From the NCBI GenBank assembly GCA_963576725.1, contig OY755241.1, forward strand, positions 3,476,062 through 3,540,061: a stretch of DNA of 64,000 nt. Reading direction: 5' to 3'. Under the pieces are notes generated by a model. The model was not told the origin of the DNA and searched no databases. It saw only the letters and a program-made list of their open reading frames with translations. Positions within the stretch are counted from its first letter, which is position 1; each line of letters opens with the position of its first letter. Shown one piece after another: positions 31,466 through 42,427 of this stretch. The translations under genes were made by a program, and so were the position numbers. Source of the stretch: Azorinus chamasolen (lineage: Eukaryota; Mollusca; Bivalvia; Cardiida; Solecurtidae).

Positions 31466-32653
31466 TCACTGATCCTTCCTCTTGCTTTTGAAGGAAACAT
31501 TGAGTTGTCTCCCTTTGTAGTAGAAGCCATTCAGGCTCTTAATGGCATTGGCAGCTTCAATGGCGTTTGCCATATCCACAAACCCAAAACCTTTACTAAC
31601 CTTCCTCTCAGAGTCCATCATCACTGTACACTTCTGAACAGTTCCAAAAGGTGAAAACAGGGCCCATAACTCTCGCTCCTCTGCGTCGTCACCAATGTTG
31701 TACACAAATATTGAGTATGGCCCAGGTCCTTGTGGTAAATCAAGATGGGGACTAGACATCCCTGAGCCCATGCCTGAGCCCATGCCTGAGCCCATGCCAG
31801 AGCCCATGCCAGAGCCCATGCCAGAGCCCATACCCGAGCCCATGCCTGAGCCCATTCCTTGGTTCTGCATACCCATATTTGTTGAATTTGGTGATCCAAA
31901 GTTCATTCCACCTACGTTTGTGTTAGAATTGTTGAAATTGCTGGTGTTTCCATCACGGGACATGGGGTTGAAGCGAAATCGGTTCCCAGTCTGATTTCGA
32001 ACTGGACCAAGATTAGATGGAGTGGCAAATCCATTGTTCTGTGGTAGAGGGGAAGGGAAAGGTGGAGTAAATGGCTGCTGTGGAGAAATATGTGGCAACA
32101 GAGGCTGTGGTGACTTCAACGACTTCTTTGAAGCATCATCGGCATACTTAAGGTAGAGAGTGTTTGTACATCCTGGGGGAGCCTTTCCATTTAACTCTGC
32201 TATGGCTTTGTCTGCCTCTGCCTTGCTTTCATACAAAACAAAACCTACATTCTTTGACTGGCCTGTGTTAAGATCCATCAGTACTTTAGAGGTGAGAATC
32301 TTTCCAAAAGGCTCAAACAATTTATCCAGCTCGGTCTCACGAAACTCGCTAGGAATATTTTTAACATATATATTGTAGCCTTTATGAAGTTCATCACTCT
32401 TGTTAGCATGCTGTACCCTGATCCTCTTGCTATACAATGGTAAGCCATCATAGACCTTGATTGCTCGGTCTGCATCCCTCTCGGACTCATAGTCAGCAAA
32501 CCCGAAACCGTAGCTGAAGCCTGTGCTCTTGTCTCGGACAATCTTGTAGGATTTCAATGGACCAATACTTAGGAACATGTTCTTAAACTCTTCATCTGTC
32601 ATGAACTGTGGCAAGTAGTTGATGATAAGGTTGCTGGCAATGTCCTTCGACAT
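31466..32653 (-). CDS. ELAV/Hu-like RNA-binding protein, three RRMs, single coding exon (paralogue 1)
   Basis: The protein has 395 residues. RRM1 is at about 8-85 (RNP2 NLIINYLP, RNP1-like YGFGFADY), RRM2 at about 93-172 (IYVKNIP, KNVGFVLY) and RRM3 at about 313-390 (IFVYNIG, KGFGFVDM). The 140-residue linker between RRM2 and RRM3 is Pro/Asn-rich, contains FRFNPM like the Hu shuttling region, then eight Met-Gly-Ser-Gly units (about 268-299). ELAV/Hu proteins bind U- and AU-rich RNA and control stability, splicing or poly(A) site use. The start is the ATG at 32653, 13 nt after a splice acceptor; an in-frame ATG upstream lies inside the intron. No coding introns are present, unlike typical ELAV genes. 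Transcription converges on TBC1D13. Which Hu/ELAV subtype it is cannot be told by eye. Confidence 0.9.
   Translation of the reverse strand: MSKDIASNLIINYLPQFMTDEEFKNMFLSIGPLKSYKIVRDKSTGFSYGFGFADYESERDADRAIKVYDGLPLYSKRIRVQHANKSDELHKGYNIYVKNIPSEFRETELDKLFEPFGKILTSKVLMDLNTGQSKNVGFVLYESKAEADKAIAELNGKAPPGCTNTLYLKYADDASKKSLKSPQPLLPHISPQQPFTPPFPSPLPQNNGFATPSNLGPVRNQTGNRFRFNPMSRDGNTSNFNNSNTNVGGMNFGSPNSTNMGMQNQGMGSGMGSGMGSGMGSGMGSGMGSGMGSGMGSGMSSPHLDLPQGPGPYSIFVYNIGDDAEERELWALFSPFGTVQKCTVMMDSERKVSKGFGFVDMANAIEAANAIKSLNGFYYKGRQLNVSFKSKRKDQ
31761..31858 (-). repeat. 12-bp coding minisatellite in the ELAV-like linker
   Basis: About eight units of CATGCCTGAGCC (+ strand), some CATGCCAGAGCC, encode repeated Met-Gly-Ser-Gly. 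Being a multiple of 3, unit gain or loss keeps the frame, so this linker should vary in length between individuals. Confidence 0.85.
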
Positions 32654-32690
32654 TGTGAGGGCTTGTCTGAAAAAGAAAACTTCTATATAC
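32654..32690 (-). promoter_or_regulatory. Splice acceptor and short 5' UTR of ELAV-like paralogue 1
   Basis: Reading the - strand, a pyrimidine tract and CAG (TTTTCTTTTTCAG) end at 32667. The exon begins at 32666 with ACAAGCCCTCACA, then the start codon. This implies a 5' UTR intron upstream. Confidence 0.7.
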
Positions 32691-32921
32691 ACTTTGCATA
32701 CAGAAAACAAGCTAATTAATAATTTCGGAAAGTGTAGACCCAGATCAAAGGGCTCCTTGTAGACCCAGATCAGAGAGCTCCCTCAGATCTGGACCATTCT
32801 AATTCTCTCGTGGTTCTCCCTTCATACTGACAATGGAACCTACCAGTAAGCAATGATGGAACATTCTATTTTCATTAATTCAGCACTCCAAGCACACTAA
32901 TTTTGAAGTTGCTATAGTAAC

Positions 32922-33410
32922 TAAACCCTATACTCCATATAAGAAATAATAACATCATGAATGTTAACCCTTTCCCTCATATAAACATGTTTTCACGCAT
33001 TTGCAAACAGAGTAGACCCAGATCAGACGGCTCCTAGAGGAGCCGTCTGATCAGGGTCTGCTCCATTTGCTAATGGAATTGAATAGAGATGTTTCTATAC
33101 TTTCTAAAATAGCTACAATATTGCATCTTCCATATTTCTTTATAACTATTTTGTCCATGAACATTAAGTAGGTATTGAAATTTTGAATAAACATAGAACA
33201 GGGAAAGGGTTAATTAGATTTACTAATGTAATAAAACATGCACACAGGCATTTTTGGACATGGTAGAAACTGTAGAATCATATCTGTATTATATCATAAG
33301 CAAGCAGAGTAGACCCTGATCAGATGGCTCCTGTAGGGTGTAGCCTGATTGCAAATAAAGGTGTGCCGGTATTTTGCATAGAACTGTGTATTTATGGAGT
33401 AAGGGGTTAA
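32922..33410 (-). mobile_element. A2 MITE with nested A1 MITE
   Basis: The outer copy ends GGAGTAAGGGGTTAA. The inner A1 (+) is full length at 32964-33213 with TTAA at both ends and perfect core. Confidence 0.75.
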
Positions 33411-33762
33411 CCGTTTCCCTGTTCTATATTTATTCCAAATTTCAACACCTACTGAATATTCATGGACAAAATAGTTATAATGAAACATGGAAGGTGGAAC
33501 ATTGTAGCCATTTTACAAAGTAAAGGAACAGATCTATCAAATTCCATTAGCAAACAGAGCAGACCCTATAGTCGCCTTCTGATCAGGGTCTACTTTGTTT
33601 GCAAAAGCAAAGGCATAGGAGCTTTCAGCATTAAGCTGTCAAATTTGTTTCTAGATATGCGTATTAATACATTTTAGAACAATTCTATATGGTAAATTTT
33701 GAAAGGACCAAACTTTTACTTCGAGTTATCCAAGTTCCGAGATATCGAAGTTCAACTGTACT
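33407..33762. mobile_element. A1 fragment and pogo-like right end
   Basis: - strand A1 from shared TTAA 33407-33410 to about 33640, then the TA-target family right end TTTCTAGATATGCG ... TCGAAGTTCAACTG (33645-33762). Confidence 0.6.
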
Positions 33763-33840
33763 TTTGCTGCAGCTTCCTGTCTGCATGCATGACACAAACA
33801 TGAGGTCATGGTCCATGATCTCCACAAGACTTACCTTTAT

Positions 33841-34047
33841 ATAGCCCTTTCCTCCATAAATACGCCTTTCTACGCCTCTGTAATAACCACTTCTTGAAAC
33901 CATTGTGATAAATAGTGTGCTCTATTTATCACAATGGTTTCAAACTACAAAATTCTAATATTTTCCTTTTCTCTAGTAAATGCTCCTTTTGGGTATAGAT
34001 TCATTCAGAGGTCGGGTCTAAAAATAGGCTATGGAGGAATGGGATAG
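33841..34047 (-). mobile_element. MITE family B copy, shortened palindrome
   Basis: CCCTTTCCTCCATAAATACG to CTATGGAGGAATGGGAT. Confidence 0.65.
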
Positions 34048-34062
34048 TTACTGCTAGTGCAC

Positions 34063-34948
34063 TTTTACCCCTTTACTCTATACATACGCCTTTCTACACC
34101 TTTGCAAACAGAGTAGACCTAGATCAGATGGCTCCTATAGGAGCTGTCTGATCAGGGTCTGCTCTGTTTGCTTTTGATAAAATAAAGATATGTTTCTACA
34201 GTCTCTGCTTTGGCTAAAAATTTATGTGTCCATGTGCTATTACAACAGATTAATCTAATTAGTCATTATTTATTACATGAATATTCATGATGGAAATAAT
34301 GACATCATGAATACTTACTTGCTGAATATTTAATTGACGTTTCGGTATTGGTAGAAACTGTCCTCTACAGCTTTTACAAGAGCCATCTGATCTGGGTCTA
34401 CTCTGTTTGCAAAGGCATGAAAAAGAATTTACGGCATATGAACGAAAAGACGTATATATAATGACATCATAAATATTGATGAACTTATTTCTATTATAAT
34501 CGCATCATAAACATGGAGATTTTTACCAGACCAAACACGGTAGAAACAATTGTGATAAATAGAGCATTTGCTCCATAGGAGCTCCATAGGAGCAAATGCT
34601 CTATTTATCATAATGGTTTTAAAACCATGATTCTAAAATTCTCCTTTTCTATAGTTAAAGGTCCTTTTCAGTAGATTAATTCAAAGAGGTTTTGTCTAAA
34701 AATAGTCTAGGAGGGAATGAGGGACAATGAATTGATTGAGTGCAGAAATCTTACAAAACAGGCGATTGCTTAATGCAGGGCAAAAGTAATGCAGAAAGCT
34801 ATTTTGACCTGTATTAAGCTACCACTTGCCCTACAGGTCCCTAATTAGACCTCTGTAGATGTTATATCATAAAGAAACACAGCAGACCCTGGTCAGACAG
34901 TTCCCCCAGTCTGATCTGGGTCGAACTCTATTACAAAATTTAAACAAA
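34063..34948. other. Decayed A2, B and E copies
   Basis: A2 at about 34063-34290; - strand A2 remnant to 34430; B at 34541-34722 with duplicated GAGCTCCATAG centre; E hairpin at about 34755-34850; A core at 34860-34940. Confidence 0.6.
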
Positions 34949-35125
34949 ATTAACCCTTTCCCTCATATAAACACCTTTTCATGCATTTGCAAACATAGTA
35001 GACCAAGATCAGATGGCTCCTATAAATCCCATCTGATCAAGGTCTGCTGTGTTCTTATAAAATTACAATAGCTTGGATTCTAGTTTCTACCAAAACCCCA
35101 CAACTCCTGTGTACACGCCATTATG

Positions 35126-36831
35126 AACAAGAGGGCCATGAGGCCCTGAAGCGCTCACCTGAGATAACCCCAGGGGCGGGGCCATTTTTGACCACAAGAA
35201 ATCATGTGTACAACCTTGGTAGAGAACCACTAGGCAAAGCAGTATGCCATTAATTAAAGGTCTAAGCCTTATGGTTTCAGAGAAAAATAATATTTTATAT
35301 TTTACCCATGAAAAACTGATAAGCCCTGAGGCAGGGCCAAGTTTCGCCCAGTGGTCAGGGTCGTAAGTTAAACATTTTTGGCAGAGGACCACAAGCCACA
35401 GCTACATATTTGTAGAGGATCATTAGATCATGTTACATACCAAATATCAATGGTCTAGGCCTTACAGTTTCAGTAGATTTTTAAAGATTTTCCAATGAAA
35501 AACTAATAAGCCCTTGGGCGGGGCCATTTTTGGCCCGGCGGTCAAATTTGTACAATATTTGTAGAGGACCATAAGATCATGCTACATACCAAATATCAAA
35601 GGTCTAGGCCTTACAGTTTGAGAGAGGAAGATTTTTAAAGATTTTCCTTTGAAAAACTAATAAGCCCATGGGCGGGGCCATTTTTGGCCCGGGGGTCATA
35701 ATTCGACCAACTTTTGTAGAGGACCAATAGATCATGCTACATACCAAATATCAAAGGTCTAGGCCTTACAGTTTGAGAGAAGAAGATTTTTAAAGATTTT
35801 CCTATGAAAAACTGATAAGCCCTTGGGCGGGGCCATTTTTGGCCCGGGGGTCATAAAATTTGAACAATATTTGTAGAGGACTATAAGATCATGCTACATA
35901 CCAAATATCAAAGGTCTAGGCCTTACAGTTTGAGATAAGAAGATTTTTAAAGATTTTCCTATGAAAAACTGATAAGCCCTTGGGCGGGGCCATTTTTGGC
36001 CCGGGGGTCATAATTTGAACAATATTTGTAGAGGACCATTAGATCATGCTACATACCAAATATCAAAGGTCTAGGCCTTACAGTTTGAGAGAAGAAGATT
36101 TTTAAAGATTTTCCTATGAAAAACTGATAAGCCCTTGGGCGGGGGGTCATAATTTGAACATCCTTTGTAGAGGACTATAAGATCATGCTACATACCAAAT
36201 ATCAAAGTTCTAGGCCTTACAGTTTCAGTGAAGAAGATTTTTAAAGATTTTCCTATGAAAAACTGACAAGCCCTTGGGCGGGGCCATTTTTGGCCCGGGG
36301 GTCATAATTTGAACAATCTTTGTAGAGGACCATAAGATCATGCTACATACCAAATATCAAAGGTCTAGGCTTTACAGTTTCAGAGAAGAAGATTTTAAAA
36401 GATTTTCCAATATTACCATGTATGGAAAAAAAGACCACGCCCTCTGGCGGCCATGTTTTTTGCCGGATCAAAATTCTTTTAACAACTTTTAAAGTCTATC
36501 AACTGAGAAACATTTTGGTGAAAACTATATTCAAATCAGACAAGTCATTCTGGAGAAGAAGATTTTTCTAGATATTGTGTACAGTTGCCATGGCAACAAG
36601 ACCGATGGCCCCACCCACTATCTTTTAACAACTTTTGAAGCACCCACCCACAGTATGTATCTGACCAAGTTTGGTTACAATTGGGCAGTCGGTTTCAGAG
36701 AAGTCGTTTGAAATTGTTGACGGACAGACAGACGGACAGACTGACAGACAGACAGACGGACAGACGGACGCCGGACACAGGGGTATCACAATAGCTCACC
36801 TTGAGCACTTTGTGCTCTGGTGAGCTAAAAA
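35126..36831 (+). mobile_element. Helentron-like element H4 with about 150-bp satellite
   Basis: Starts AACAAGAGGGCCATGAGGCC (hairpin GGGCCATGAGGCCC) and ends CTCTGGTGAGCTAAAAA with hairpin CTCACCTTGAGCAC...GTGCTCTGGTGAG. About seven units (GATCATGCTACATACCAAAT; GGGCGGGGCCATTTTTGGCC) at 35400-36420, then GACAGACAGACGG. The open frame at its left is not a gene. Confidence 0.65.
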
Positions 36832-36982
36832 TAGCTATAGTCAAACATCTAGGTCTGACGGGTCACGGGTTCGCCGAGTCCATTTTTAAGGGACATCAGC
36901 ATTTCGGATATCCACGTGCCATTTATAAAAGAAAATGTTCAGTTATAGGTATAAAGAATAAGCGCATTAGTTATCGGAAATA

Positions 36983-37067
36983 TAGCGTAGTGGATAAGTC
37001 GTAGGACCATAAAGAAGTATATGATCGGCGAACATTTTATTAGGCGCAGGTTCGAGTCTCGCATCAA
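36983..37067 (+). ncRNA. tRNA-like module (A and B boxes)
   Basis: A box TAGCGTAGTGG at 36983-36993 and B box GGTTCGAGTC at 37049-37058, with a T-stem of about 4 of 5 pairs. The acceptor stem does not pair well, so it is a tRNA-derived unit rather than a functional tRNA. Confidence 0.55.
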
Positions 37068-37324
37068 CCTAAAATATTTTTTTGCTAAAAATATTAAGGA
37101 AAGTCCCCTTAAAAGCATTAGTTTTGTTGTGCATTAAGAAGCCACTTGTACAAGACATTTATTCATATTTTAGCGTCGATTTATTATTGAAAATATGGCT
37201 AATATAGGACTCGAACTCAAACAAAGGCACCATTCCCTAACATAGACGAACATGTGCGTGCAATTATACAATATGACATAAAATAATACTCTACTATTCA
37301 TTTAAAATTAAAAAAAAAAGTTTA

Positions 37325-37420
37325 AGGTCGACACGGGATTCGAACCCACGCTCAATAAAAAACTACTCTCGCAATGTCTTCTGCGTACCTAGACTTTACC
37401 CACTGCGCTAAACTGCTGAC
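37325..37420 (-). ncRNA. tRNA-like module, opposite strand
   Basis: A box TAGCGCAGTGG (complement of 37400-37410) and B box GGTTCGAATCC (complement of 37336-37346). The T-stem GTGGG/CCCGT pairs if wobbles are allowed. Acceptor pairing is poor. Confidence 0.55.
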
Positions 37421-37585
37421 AACAATTCCGCCTTCAATTTTATCTTATATACTAAACTCGTCTGTTTAAAAAATGGTCCGAGAACATGCGGAATGCTGAT
37501 CTCCCTAAAAAATGGACTCGGCTGACCTTTGACACGTCAGACCTAGTTGTTGGACTATACTAGATATTTTTGTTGTCATTATTTC

Positions 37586-37815
37586 TTAACCCTTTCCTCC
37601 ATAAATATGCCTTTAAAAACAGAGTAGACCCAGATCAGACAGCTCCTACAGGATCCGTCTGATCAGGGTCTGCCATTTGCTTATGATATAATAAAGATAT
37701 GACTGGTTTCTGCCATGGCTGAAACTTCTCGTATCCATGTGCTATTATAACAAATTAATCTAATTAATATTCATGTCATTTATCTTACTTGAATATTCAT
37801 GTAGTAAAGGGTTAA
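37586..37815 (+). mobile_element. MITE family A2 copy
   Basis: TTAACCCTTTCCTCCATAAA to GTAGTAAAGGGTTAA; core GACAGCTCCTACAGGATCCG. Confidence 0.75.
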
Positions 37816-37925
37816 ATGATTATTCAACAGGGAAAGGATTAATCCTCCGCGTGACCTAGCAAGAATTGCCACGATCTGGCATTTCATCAGGATCCAAGCT
37901 GTTACCCGATCAGGGTGTCACTGTA

Positions 37926-38106
37926 CAGTAAAACCTCTCTATAACGACCACTAAATTACATAAGGGTATTTTGTGTTAAAGGCAGGTGGCTGCTTAAAGC
38001 AAGGCTCCTATAGGAGCGTTTTTTTACTTTCACCTTGCTTTAAGCAGCCACCTGCCCTAAATATCAATTAACACATTTTAGTTGCTGTTATAGAGAGGTT
38101 TTACTG
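37926..38106. mobile_element. MITE family D copy, shortened centre
   Basis: CAGTAAAACCTCTCTATAAC and TTATAGAGAGGTTTTACTG; left TA at 37924-37925. The centre has lost part of one arm. Confidence 0.75.
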
Positions 38107-38194
38107 TCGTTAGTTTCTCAAAAGCTTGAATTAACTCAGAAGTAGGTGAAACTAGTAATTTGAAGTTTAACCCATTCCCTAATATTGAAAATAG

Positions 38195-38415
38195 GTTAAC
38201 CCATTCCCTCATATTGACGACTCTGTAAAAGTCACTTTGTGAAACCATTGTGATAAATGGAGCATTTGCTCCTATAGGAGCAAATGCTCTATTTATCACA
38301 ATGGTTTCAAACTACAAAATTCTAAAATTTTCCTTTTCTCTACTTAATGCTCCTTTTCGGTAGATTTATTCAAAGAGGTTGTATCTGAAAAATAGCCCAT
38401 GAGGTAATGGTTTAA
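38195..38415 (-). mobile_element. MITE family B copy with extra left end
   Basis: TTAACCCATTCCCTCATATT to GAGGTAATGGTTTAA; a second partial end (TTAACCCATTCCCTAATATT) precedes it at 38167. Confidence 0.75.
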
Positions 38416-38449
38416 CAGTATTACTGCAATTATTATCAGGACATCCAGC

Positions 38450-38573
38450 TAATTAGACACCATTTTTTCTGTGCATGGAAATAATTGCAGTTTTGTGCAC
38501 AGAAAGACGCCCGGGGATAGAACCCCTGACCTACCTCAGACCCTCTCGACGGCTACCTCACATGGAAATCTGA
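38450..38573 (-). mobile_element. tRNA-derived SINE-like fragment
   Basis: The complement of 38514-38524 gives GGTTCTATCCC with stem CAGGG/CCCGG-like pairing, preceded by GGTAGCCGTCGAGAGGGT, an imperfect A-box region. Confidence 0.4.
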
Positions 38574-38628
38574 ATGCCCAGGCTGAGATTCAAAATCACA
38601 GCTGCAGGGGACAAAGTAATTGTCAGTC

Positions 38629-38845
38629 TTAACCCTTTCCTTCATATAAATGCCTTTTCATGCCTTTGCAAACAGAGCAGACCCAGATCAGATGACTCCT
38701 ATGTGAGCCTTCTGATCAGGGTCCGTTCTGTTTGCTTATGGAACTTGATAGATCTACTTATGTAGTTTCCACAAGGGTAAAAAAAAATCTCCTTTTAATG
38801 TTCCATTTTATTTATTCTGTCAGTACATATTCATGAAGTAAAGAA
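38629..38845 (+). mobile_element. MITE family A copy, right end decayed
   Basis: TTAACCCTTTCCTTCATATA, core hairpin, then CATATTCATGAAGTAAAG. Confidence 0.65.
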
Positions 38846-38859
38846 GTCTTTAATATATG

Positions 38860-39092
38860 TTAACCCCCATATTGATGCCTCTGTAAAGTCTCTCTTAGAA
38901 ACCAGTGTGATAAATAGAGCATTAAAATTTTGCTCCTTTGGAGCAAATGCTGTTTATCACAATGGTTTCAAAACTAGTTAATTTACTACACAATTCTAAA
39001 GCGTTTCCTTTTCTTTAGTAAATGTTTCTTTTCAGTAGATTTTATATTTAAGAAGTTTGGTTTAAAAAATAGCCTAAGAGGAAATAGGTTAG
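38860..39092 (-). mobile_element. MITE family B copy, decayed
   Basis: TTAACCCCCATATTGATGCC to AGCCTAAGAGGAAATAGG. TAATGGGACAAA-like imperfect repeats follow to 39300. Confidence 0.6.
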
Positions 39093-39509
39093 TAACATTG
39101 TAAATTTAACTGACCAGCTAGAACTGACCATGAAAATTCCTCTTTGAACAAACAACATTGTAATGGGACAAATTTTAATGGGACAAATGACACATTGTAA
39201 TGGTACAAAAGCCTATATCGTATAGGGACTAATAACCATGATTGTAATAGGACAAATGACACATTGTAATGGGACAAATATAAAAAAACAAAACTAATAT
39301 ATATCTTTCATCATTTTAATTACAAAATGAACACTCGTCTCAACATTGAAACTCAAATTCATCAACCATATTTAATACAGCAGTGTGATTTAACAGAGTA
39401 ACAAGGTCTGCTGGTGATACAATACTCACGAATAAACATGATAAAGAACAAGAAAACCAGTCTACAGCCACCATCCAAAATAACACAATATCTCGGTTTA
39501 TAATAAAGA

Positions 39510-39661
39510 CAGGTGGTAGCTGAATGCAGGATAAAAGTAATGCAGAAAGCTCCCCTAGGGAGCTTTCTGCATTACTTTCAATCTGCATTCAGCAGTCCTC
39601 GGCTCTTATTAACCCCCATCTAAATTCATTATATGGTTGGTATAGGCAGGTTCCACTGTAT
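39510..39661. mobile_element. Family E element
   Basis: GACAGGTGGTAGCTGAATGC and GCATTCAGCAGTCC arms, AAGCTCCCCTAGGGAGCTTT centre, right end GGCAGGTTCCACTGTA. Confidence 0.65.
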
Positions 39662-39879
39662 GAATGAAAAAAACAACTACTGATACGAATATTGAAAACA
39701 GCTATCAGGAAGGTGAAAAAAAAAGAAGTCACAAATATGATACATGTATATGACTATTAGGCAAGGACGAGCATTTGACTCGCTCAAAAACACCCAAACG
39801 ATCCCTAATCAACACTTCAACTTTTGTCTTGTAAACCCATTATAACCCAATGAATGAGTAAACAACTGACAAGGACTAT

Positions 39880-40103
39880 TTAACCCTTTTAATGCCTTTG
39901 CAAACAGAGTAGACCAAGATCACACAGCTCCTGTAGGAGCTGTGTGATCAGGGTCTGCTGTTTGCATTTGAGGTCATAATAGATCTGTCTACAGTTTCTA
40001 CTAATACCAAAATATCTCATGAGCATTATGCCATTTTAAACATTTAGCATAAATATTCATCTTATAATATTATTGCATGAATATTCAACAGGGAAAGGGT
40101 TAA
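39880..40103 (+). mobile_element. MITE family A2-like copy
   Basis: TTAA ends; core CACACAGCTCCTGTAGGAGC + TGTGTG, a paired change relative to the usual GACGG/CCGTC stem; right end CAACAGGGAAAGGG. Confidence 0.75.
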
Positions 40104-40221
40104 GAAATCTGGAGGAAATACTTTCCATGTTTTGCTGCCAGATCTTATATTGCTAGTATTCATTAGAATCTCCTGTCTGAATTCCAACAAGATGAAACTG
40201 GCTGTGAAATGCCATGTTCTC

Positions 40222-40835
40222 CCTAATGAACATCCCCTTATCCCATATTCTCCCTCGTGAGCACTCCCTTACCTCATTCTCCCTCTTGAGCACCCCCTTA
40301 CCCCATATTCTCTCGTGAGCACCCCCTTACCTCATTCTCCCTCATGAGCACCCCCTTACCTCATATTCTCCCTCTTGAGCACCCCCTTACCCCATATTCT
40401 CTCGTGAGCACCCCCTTACCTCATTCTCCCTCATGAGCACCCCCTTACCCCATATTCTCTCGTGAGCACCCCCTTACCTCATTCTCCCTCATGAGCACCC
40501 CCTTACCTCATATTCTCCCTCTTGAGCACCCCCTTACCCCATATTCTCTCGTGAGCACCCCCTTACCTCATTCTCCCTCATGAGCACCCCCTTACCCAAT
40601 ATTCTCCCTCATGAGCACCCCCTTACCCCATGTTCTCTCTCATGAGCACCCCCTTACCTCACCTCATATTCTCCCTCATTTGCACCCCCTTACCTCACCT
40701 CATATCCTCCCTCATTTGCACCCCCTTACCTCACCCCCTTACCTCACCTCATATTCTCCCTCATTTGCACCCCCTTACCTCACCCCCTTACCTCACCTCA
40801 TATTCTCCCTCATTTGCACCCCCTTACCTCCAGGG
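40222..40835 (+). repeat. Minisatellite CTCATGAGCACCCCCTTACC
   Basis: About 18 units of 30-36 bp; each has GAGCACCCCCTTACC or TTTGCACCCCCTTACC plus CTCAT(ATT)CTCCCT. A higher-order duplication is visible (40295-40560). Confidence 0.9.
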
Positions 40836-40868
40836 AATACTAATGACTTAAGTCCTGTATAATAACCA

Positions 40869-41083
40869 TTAGCCCTTTCCCTTTCTATGTTTCTTCCAAA
40901 TTCCGATACCTGGTGAATATTCATGGACAAAATAGTTATAACGAAAGTAAACATCTTTCAAATTTCATTAGTAAACAGAGCAGACCCTGATCAGACAGCT
41001 CCTATAGGAGCCGTCTGATCAGGTTGTACTCTGTTTACAAATACGTGAAAACATGTTTACCGGTACAAGAAGAAAAGGGTTAA
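40869..41083 (-). mobile_element. MITE family A1 copy
   Basis: TTAGCCCTTTCCCTTTC to AGAAAAGGGTTAA; good core hairpin. Confidence 0.7.
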
Positions 41084-41124
41084 ATATAATAAATTTAGTT
41101 ACGTTTTTGTTTTGTTTTTCAAAA

Positions 41125-41222
41125 TACAGGTGAAAGCTTAATGCAGACTGAAAGCAATGCAGAAAGATCTAGCTTTCTTTCTTTTTCTTTCTGCATTAAG
41201 CTACCACCTGTTTACAAAATGC
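41125..41222. mobile_element. Family E hairpin, decayed
   Basis: ACAGGTGAAAGCTTAATGC and GCATTAAGCTACCACCTGT arms. Confidence 0.55.
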
Positions 41223-41573
41223 AAGAAGCTCCTTGTTAAAAAAAGTTATGCCTAAGGGAGACAGACAATGTGGTAAGAGATTAGGTCTCTAATGTACAGC
41301 TCTGGTGGATGATGAATTATATTGTAAAGTAGAACCACAACAGCTCATATTCAAAATCTGTAGTATTTGTGATATCAAACACATAGTTGTAGTGTGACCA
41401 TTTGATAATGAATGTGCAAAACTACAAGTAACAAGATTCCACTCCAAAAACATTAAAAATATTGACCAGCTTCACATGAAACATTGCAAAAAGTGCAGAC
41501 CAAGAACAGCCACTGCTTTGGAACGGAATACAGCATGTCATCTGTATTTCCCTTACTTACAGTGGTCATCAGG

Positions 41574-41783
41574 GCTCGAAATAAGATGCGTACTGGTAAA
41601 TTAAAACATTTTCAAAAATAACTTTATTTCTCCATCAAACCCAATAATGTGACCACTCTTTAGAATCGTCTCTTTGAGACGATTCTAAAGGGTGGTCACA
41701 GTATAGGGTTTGGTGGAGAAATGGCGCCGTGGTATTTTAGTATTCAAGTATGCACCTTTATCTGTAGCTCAGGGTCATGCATC
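41574..41783. mobile_element. MITE family C copy
   Basis: CAGGGCTCGAAATAAGATGC to ATCTGTAGCTCAG; long palindrome GTGACCACTCTTTAGAATCG with partner. Confidence 0.65.
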
Positions 41784-41923
41784 TTGTCTAAAACTCTGGA
41801 CATACATATACATGTAGATGAAACAAATGGATGTTAATACTGTTTTATTACAATGACAGCCAACTGAATCATCCCTCTCTCAATCTCAGAGGAATAGGTA
41901 AGATGGGAAAGTTTTAAACTTTT

Positions 41924-42260
41924 TTAACCGTTTCCCTGTTCTACTTTTATTCCAAATTTCATTACCTACTGTCGACAAAATAGTTATAATGAAATATGGA
42001 AGGTGGAACACTGTAGCCATTTAAGAAAATGAAGAAACAAAAATATTAAATTCCAATAGCAAAAAAAGCAGACCCTCATTAGACGGCTCCTATTTGATCT
42101 GGGTCTACTCTGTTGGCAAAGGTATGAAAAGGCATTTAACGGGTTAAGAATAGCTCCTTTATTTCTCCACTAAACCCTAGTAACAACAAAGGGTTTTGTG
42201 AAAAAATGATGATTTTAGTATTTGAATACATGCCATCATATATATAGCTCCACCGTTCCA
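41924..42260. mobile_element. A1 copy followed by degenerate C copy
   Basis: A1 (- strand) at 41924-42146 with half the core missing. C remnant at about 42150-42260 (CTTTATTTCTCCACTAAACC). Confidence 0.6.
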
Positions 42261-42427
42261 CTTACATGTAGCTCTACTGTTTCACTTTGCCACTTTGATA
42301 ACTTCAAATTAAACTAATGGTGTAATATTGAATCATTTTGATCTGGGTCTACATTATCGGACCAGGTCAAACTGGCCGTACTGTATTCTGGGTAATTACA
42401 GTAACAGCCTTGATTAATTGCAACTTG

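Larger units (their letters stand above)
36832..37562. mobile_element. Long-inverted-repeat element with two convergent tRNA-like modules
   Basis: Arms of about 90 bp: TCTAGGTCTGACGGGTCACG ... GCCGAGTCCATTTTTAAGGG (left) match the complement of 37470-37562. Each arm is followed inward by a pol III-type A box and B box pointing to the centre. No ORF. It abuts H4. Confidence 0.7.
34949..37589 (+). mobile_element. A2 MITE interrupted by H4 and a tRNA-bearing inverted-repeat element
   Basis: Left part 34949-35125 starts TTAACCCTTTCCCTCATATA and stops in GTGTACACGCCATTATG. Right remnant GTTGTCATTATTTCTTAA is at 37571-37589. Two elements lie back to back between. Confidence 0.6.

Noticed and set aside
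31621..31994. Open frames overlapping ELAV-like paralogue 1 in other frames (for example a Pro-Glu-Met repeat on +)
   Set aside because: Shadow frames over the 12-bp coding minisatellite of the real gene.
32654..32710. Upstream ATG extending ELAV-like paralogue 1 by 19 residues
   Set aside because: The extension reads through a pyrimidine tract and CAG acceptor, so it is intronic; the ATG at 32653 begins the conserved protein.
35087..35392. 101-codon - strand open frame
   Set aside because: It lies mostly inside Helentron-like H4 and its satellite, shared with non-coding copies.
36983..37420. Two functional tRNA genes
   Set aside because: A and B boxes are present but acceptor stems do not pair, and both lie in the arms of an inverted-repeat element; called tRNA-derived modules instead.
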